Assembly: GCA_017548225.1 (NCBI GenBank)
Contig: JAFYMV010000242.1
Span: forward strand, 1 to 5,910
Length of the DNA stretch: 5,910 nucleotides
From: Bacteroidaceae bacterium
GTDB lineage: Bacteria > Bacteroidota > Bacteroidia > Bacteroidales > Bacteroidaceae
Direction of reading: 5' to 3'
Part shown: piece after piece, positions 4,490 to 5,910 of the stretch
How positions within the stretch are numbered: position 1 is the stretch's first letter
How the letters are laid out: the number at the start of each line of letters is the position of its first letter
Position numbers and translations under genes: made by a program
Notes under the pieces: generated by a model
The model's database searches: none
What the model saw: the letters and a program-made list of their open reading frames with translations, nothing else
Told to the model about the DNA's origin: nothing

Positions 4490-5910
4490 ATGAAAAGAAC
4501 ATTCCTTGCAGCCACGCTCGTGGCATGTGCTTTGGGTACACAGGCCCAAGTTATTGAGAGCTATCAGGTGCGCGATGCAGTAACGCTGCGTACACCAGTA
4601 CTCACCGATAGTATCAACACTGAGGGGAGTAAGTATGAGGCAAAGAACTTGCTGAACACAGCTATAGGACTTAATCAAGATAACTTCGCGACACAGGCAA
4701 TGAAGGTCGATACGGCTGGATTCGTGTCTTTGGCTAAAGTTGATGGCGAACATTTTGTTTATGTGGTAAATACGCAGATCCGTGCAGATCGTTTCATGAA
4801 AGGACAACTTAAAGTAACCTCTCCTGCGCGTTATGAGGTATACGTGAATGGAGTGTCAAAGATGAAGAAAGAGCATGCAGAGGACAGCCTCAATGTGAAA
4901 GCTTCACGTGATGTTGCTTTGCGTTTGGAGCCAGAGCGCAATTACGAGGTTGCCATTAAATTGCTTGCACACAAGGATGATAAGGCTGTACCCGTATTCA
5001 AGTGCGAAGTGGTTAAGGATAAGGGTTATGAGGATGTAAATGTATTCTCAGGTCATGACCTCAAGAAGCGTTTCACATTGGATAACACCGTATATGGCAA
5101 TCGAGTTATTGATGTAGCTATATCGCCTAGCGGTAAGTATCTCTATACCCGCTATTGGAACAATTATAGCAAGGGGCGCCAGCATGTGTATGCTCAGCTC
5201 TCTGATGCTAAGACTGGTAAGGTGCTTCTTCCCAATGTTAAGGATGGTATGCGCTGGATGCCCAAGAGCGATAAAATGTATTACATGGCTACCGCTGCTA
5301 CGGGTAATAATGTCATCGTGTTTGATCCCGCTACATACGTCGAGGAGGTATTGCTGAAGGAGATACCTTCAGAGGGTTTCACTTGGTCTCCAACAGAGGA
5401 CTTCCTTATCTACTATCCCCATGAGAAGGGACAGGCTGAGCAGGGACCGCTGAAGCGTGTGGTAACCCCGAGAGACCGTATTCCCGGTTTCCGTGGACGC
5501 AGTTTCTTGGCAAAGTACGACATCAAGAAAGGTACTACCGAACGACTCACTTATGGGTATCACTCTACAAGTCTGAACGATATTAGCAAGGATGGTTCGA
5601 AGATGCTTTTCAGTACCTATGCTGAAAATGTTACCGTACGTCCTTTCGGAAGCACCTCAATCTATCAACTAGACCTAAATACCTACGCAATAGATACGCT
5701 TGTCTATGAAAATGGTTTCGTGAATAGTGCCAAGTATTCGCCTGATGGCACTCAAGTGCTCTTCATGGGAAGTGCAGAATCTTTCGATGGAATTGGCAAA
5801 AACTGCGGTTCACACCCCATTGCCAATGATTATGACAAGCAGGCATTTATCATGGATCTTGCCACACGCAAGGTGACACCTATCACCAAAGATTTCGATC
5901 CCTCAGTGAA
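4490..5910 (+). CDS. N-terminal part of a secreted S9-family peptidase (prolyl oligopeptidase / DPP IV-like), partial at right edge
   Basis: The frame is open from ATG 4490 to the window end: 473 codons plus two bases, no internal stop. Residues 1-19 form a signal peptide with likely cleavage before Q20 (TQA|Q); LVAC at 10-13 resembles a lipobox but would leave an unusually short signal. An N-terminal domain of about 180 residues includes a beta-rich segment (KVTSPARYEVYVNG, 108-121). Propeller-type repeats of the PD40/TolB kind follow: ISPSGKYLYT (211-220), WSPTEDFLIYY (299-309), ISKDGSKMLFS (365-375) and YSPDGTQVLFM (416-426). This arrangement is typical of Bacteroidales S9 peptidases, where the propeller gates a C-terminal alpha/beta-hydrolase domain. 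The Ser-Asp-His triad would lie beyond the window, so activity is unverified. A plain TolB-like propeller protein is the main alternative. It is divergent from the DPP III gene, hinting at a shared role in peptide breakdown. Confidence 0.82.
   Translation, partial: MKRTFLAATLVACALGTQAQVIESYQVRDAVTLRTPVLTDSINTEGSKYEAKNLLNTAIGLNQDNFATQAMKVDTAGFVSLAKVDGEHFVYVVNTQIRADRFMKGQLKVTSPARYEVYVNGVSKMKKEHAEDSLNVKASRDVALRLEPERNYEVAIKLLAHKDDKAVPVFKCEVVKDKGYEDVNVFSGHDLKKRFTLDNTVYGNRVIDVAISPSGKYLYTRYWNNYSKGRQHVYAQLSDAKTGKVLLPNVKDGMRWMPKSDKMYYMATAATGNNVIVFDPATYVEEVLLKEIPSEGFTWSPTEDFLIYYPHEKGQAEQGPLKRVVTPRDRIPGFRGRSFLAKYDIKKGTTERLTYGYHSTSLNDISKDGSKMLFSTYAENVTVRPFGSTSIYQLDLNTYAIDTLVYENGFVNSAKYSPDGTQVLFMGSAESFDGIGKNCGSHPIANDYDKQAFIMDLATRKVTPITKDFDPSV

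Noticed and set aside
4457..4807. 116-codon minus-strand frame at the start of the S9 gene
   Set aside because: The opposite plus-strand frame is open for 473 codons with a signal peptide and propeller repeats and has a good promoter; this frame would run into that promoter region and has no recognisable domain.
5369..5563. 64-codon minus-strand frame
   Set aside because: Antisense shadow within the S9 peptidase propeller region.
1..5910. Mobile element, CRISPR array, phage defence cassette or RNA gene
   Set aside because: No transposase, integrase, regular repeat-spacer pattern, terminal inverted repeats or tRNA/rRNA-like sequence was visible on either strand.

Overview
The window looks like ordinary chromosome from a member of the Bacteroidota, most likely the order Bacteroidales. 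The grounds are a bacterial M49 dipeptidyl peptidase with the HECLGH zinc motif on a lipoprotein-type signal, a secreted S9-type peptidase, a candidate TTTG / TAnnTTTG promoter, and A-rich start-codon contexts without Shine-Dalgarno sequences. I see no mobile element, tRNA, rRNA or CRISPR array.

Layout. A rightward cluster fills positions 1-1600. It holds the last 31 codons of a membrane protein, then a PAP2-family phosphatase (102-839), then a TrmN6/YfiC-type tRNA methyltransferase that probably starts at a TTG overlapping the phosphatase stop by four bases (836-1600). Gaps of 3 and -4 nt suggest one operon. It converges, with only 16 nt between stop codons, on a leftward pair: a short AlkD-like HEAT-repeat protein (1617-2171) and, upstream of it, a 678-residue dipeptidyl peptidase III homologue (2254-4290). 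The 82-nt gap inside that pair carries a strong 18-bp imperfect hairpin (2199-2240) and an extra copy of one hairpin arm.

A 199-nt divergent control region (4291-4489) separates the DPP III gene from a rightward gene that runs off the right edge (4490-5910). That gene encodes the signal peptide, N-terminal domain and much of the beta-propeller of an S9 (prolyl oligopeptidase / DPP IV-like) peptidase; its catalytic domain lies outside the window. The divergent region holds a good promoter facing right, a weaker candidate facing left, a 10-11 bp direct repeat and a perfect UUCG-type hairpin.

Working together. The clearest functional theme is the head-to-head pair of exported exopeptidases, one zinc-dependent (M49) and one predicted serine-type (S9). 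Both are expected to take dipeptides from peptide N-termini in the cell envelope, which fits a peptide-fermenting or protein-scavenging lifestyle. The left half is envelope lipid or phosphate chemistry plus RNA and DNA maintenance genes, with no obvious shared pathway. I found no convincing undescribed system; the points most worth a second look are the regulatory structures and the divergent peptidase pair.
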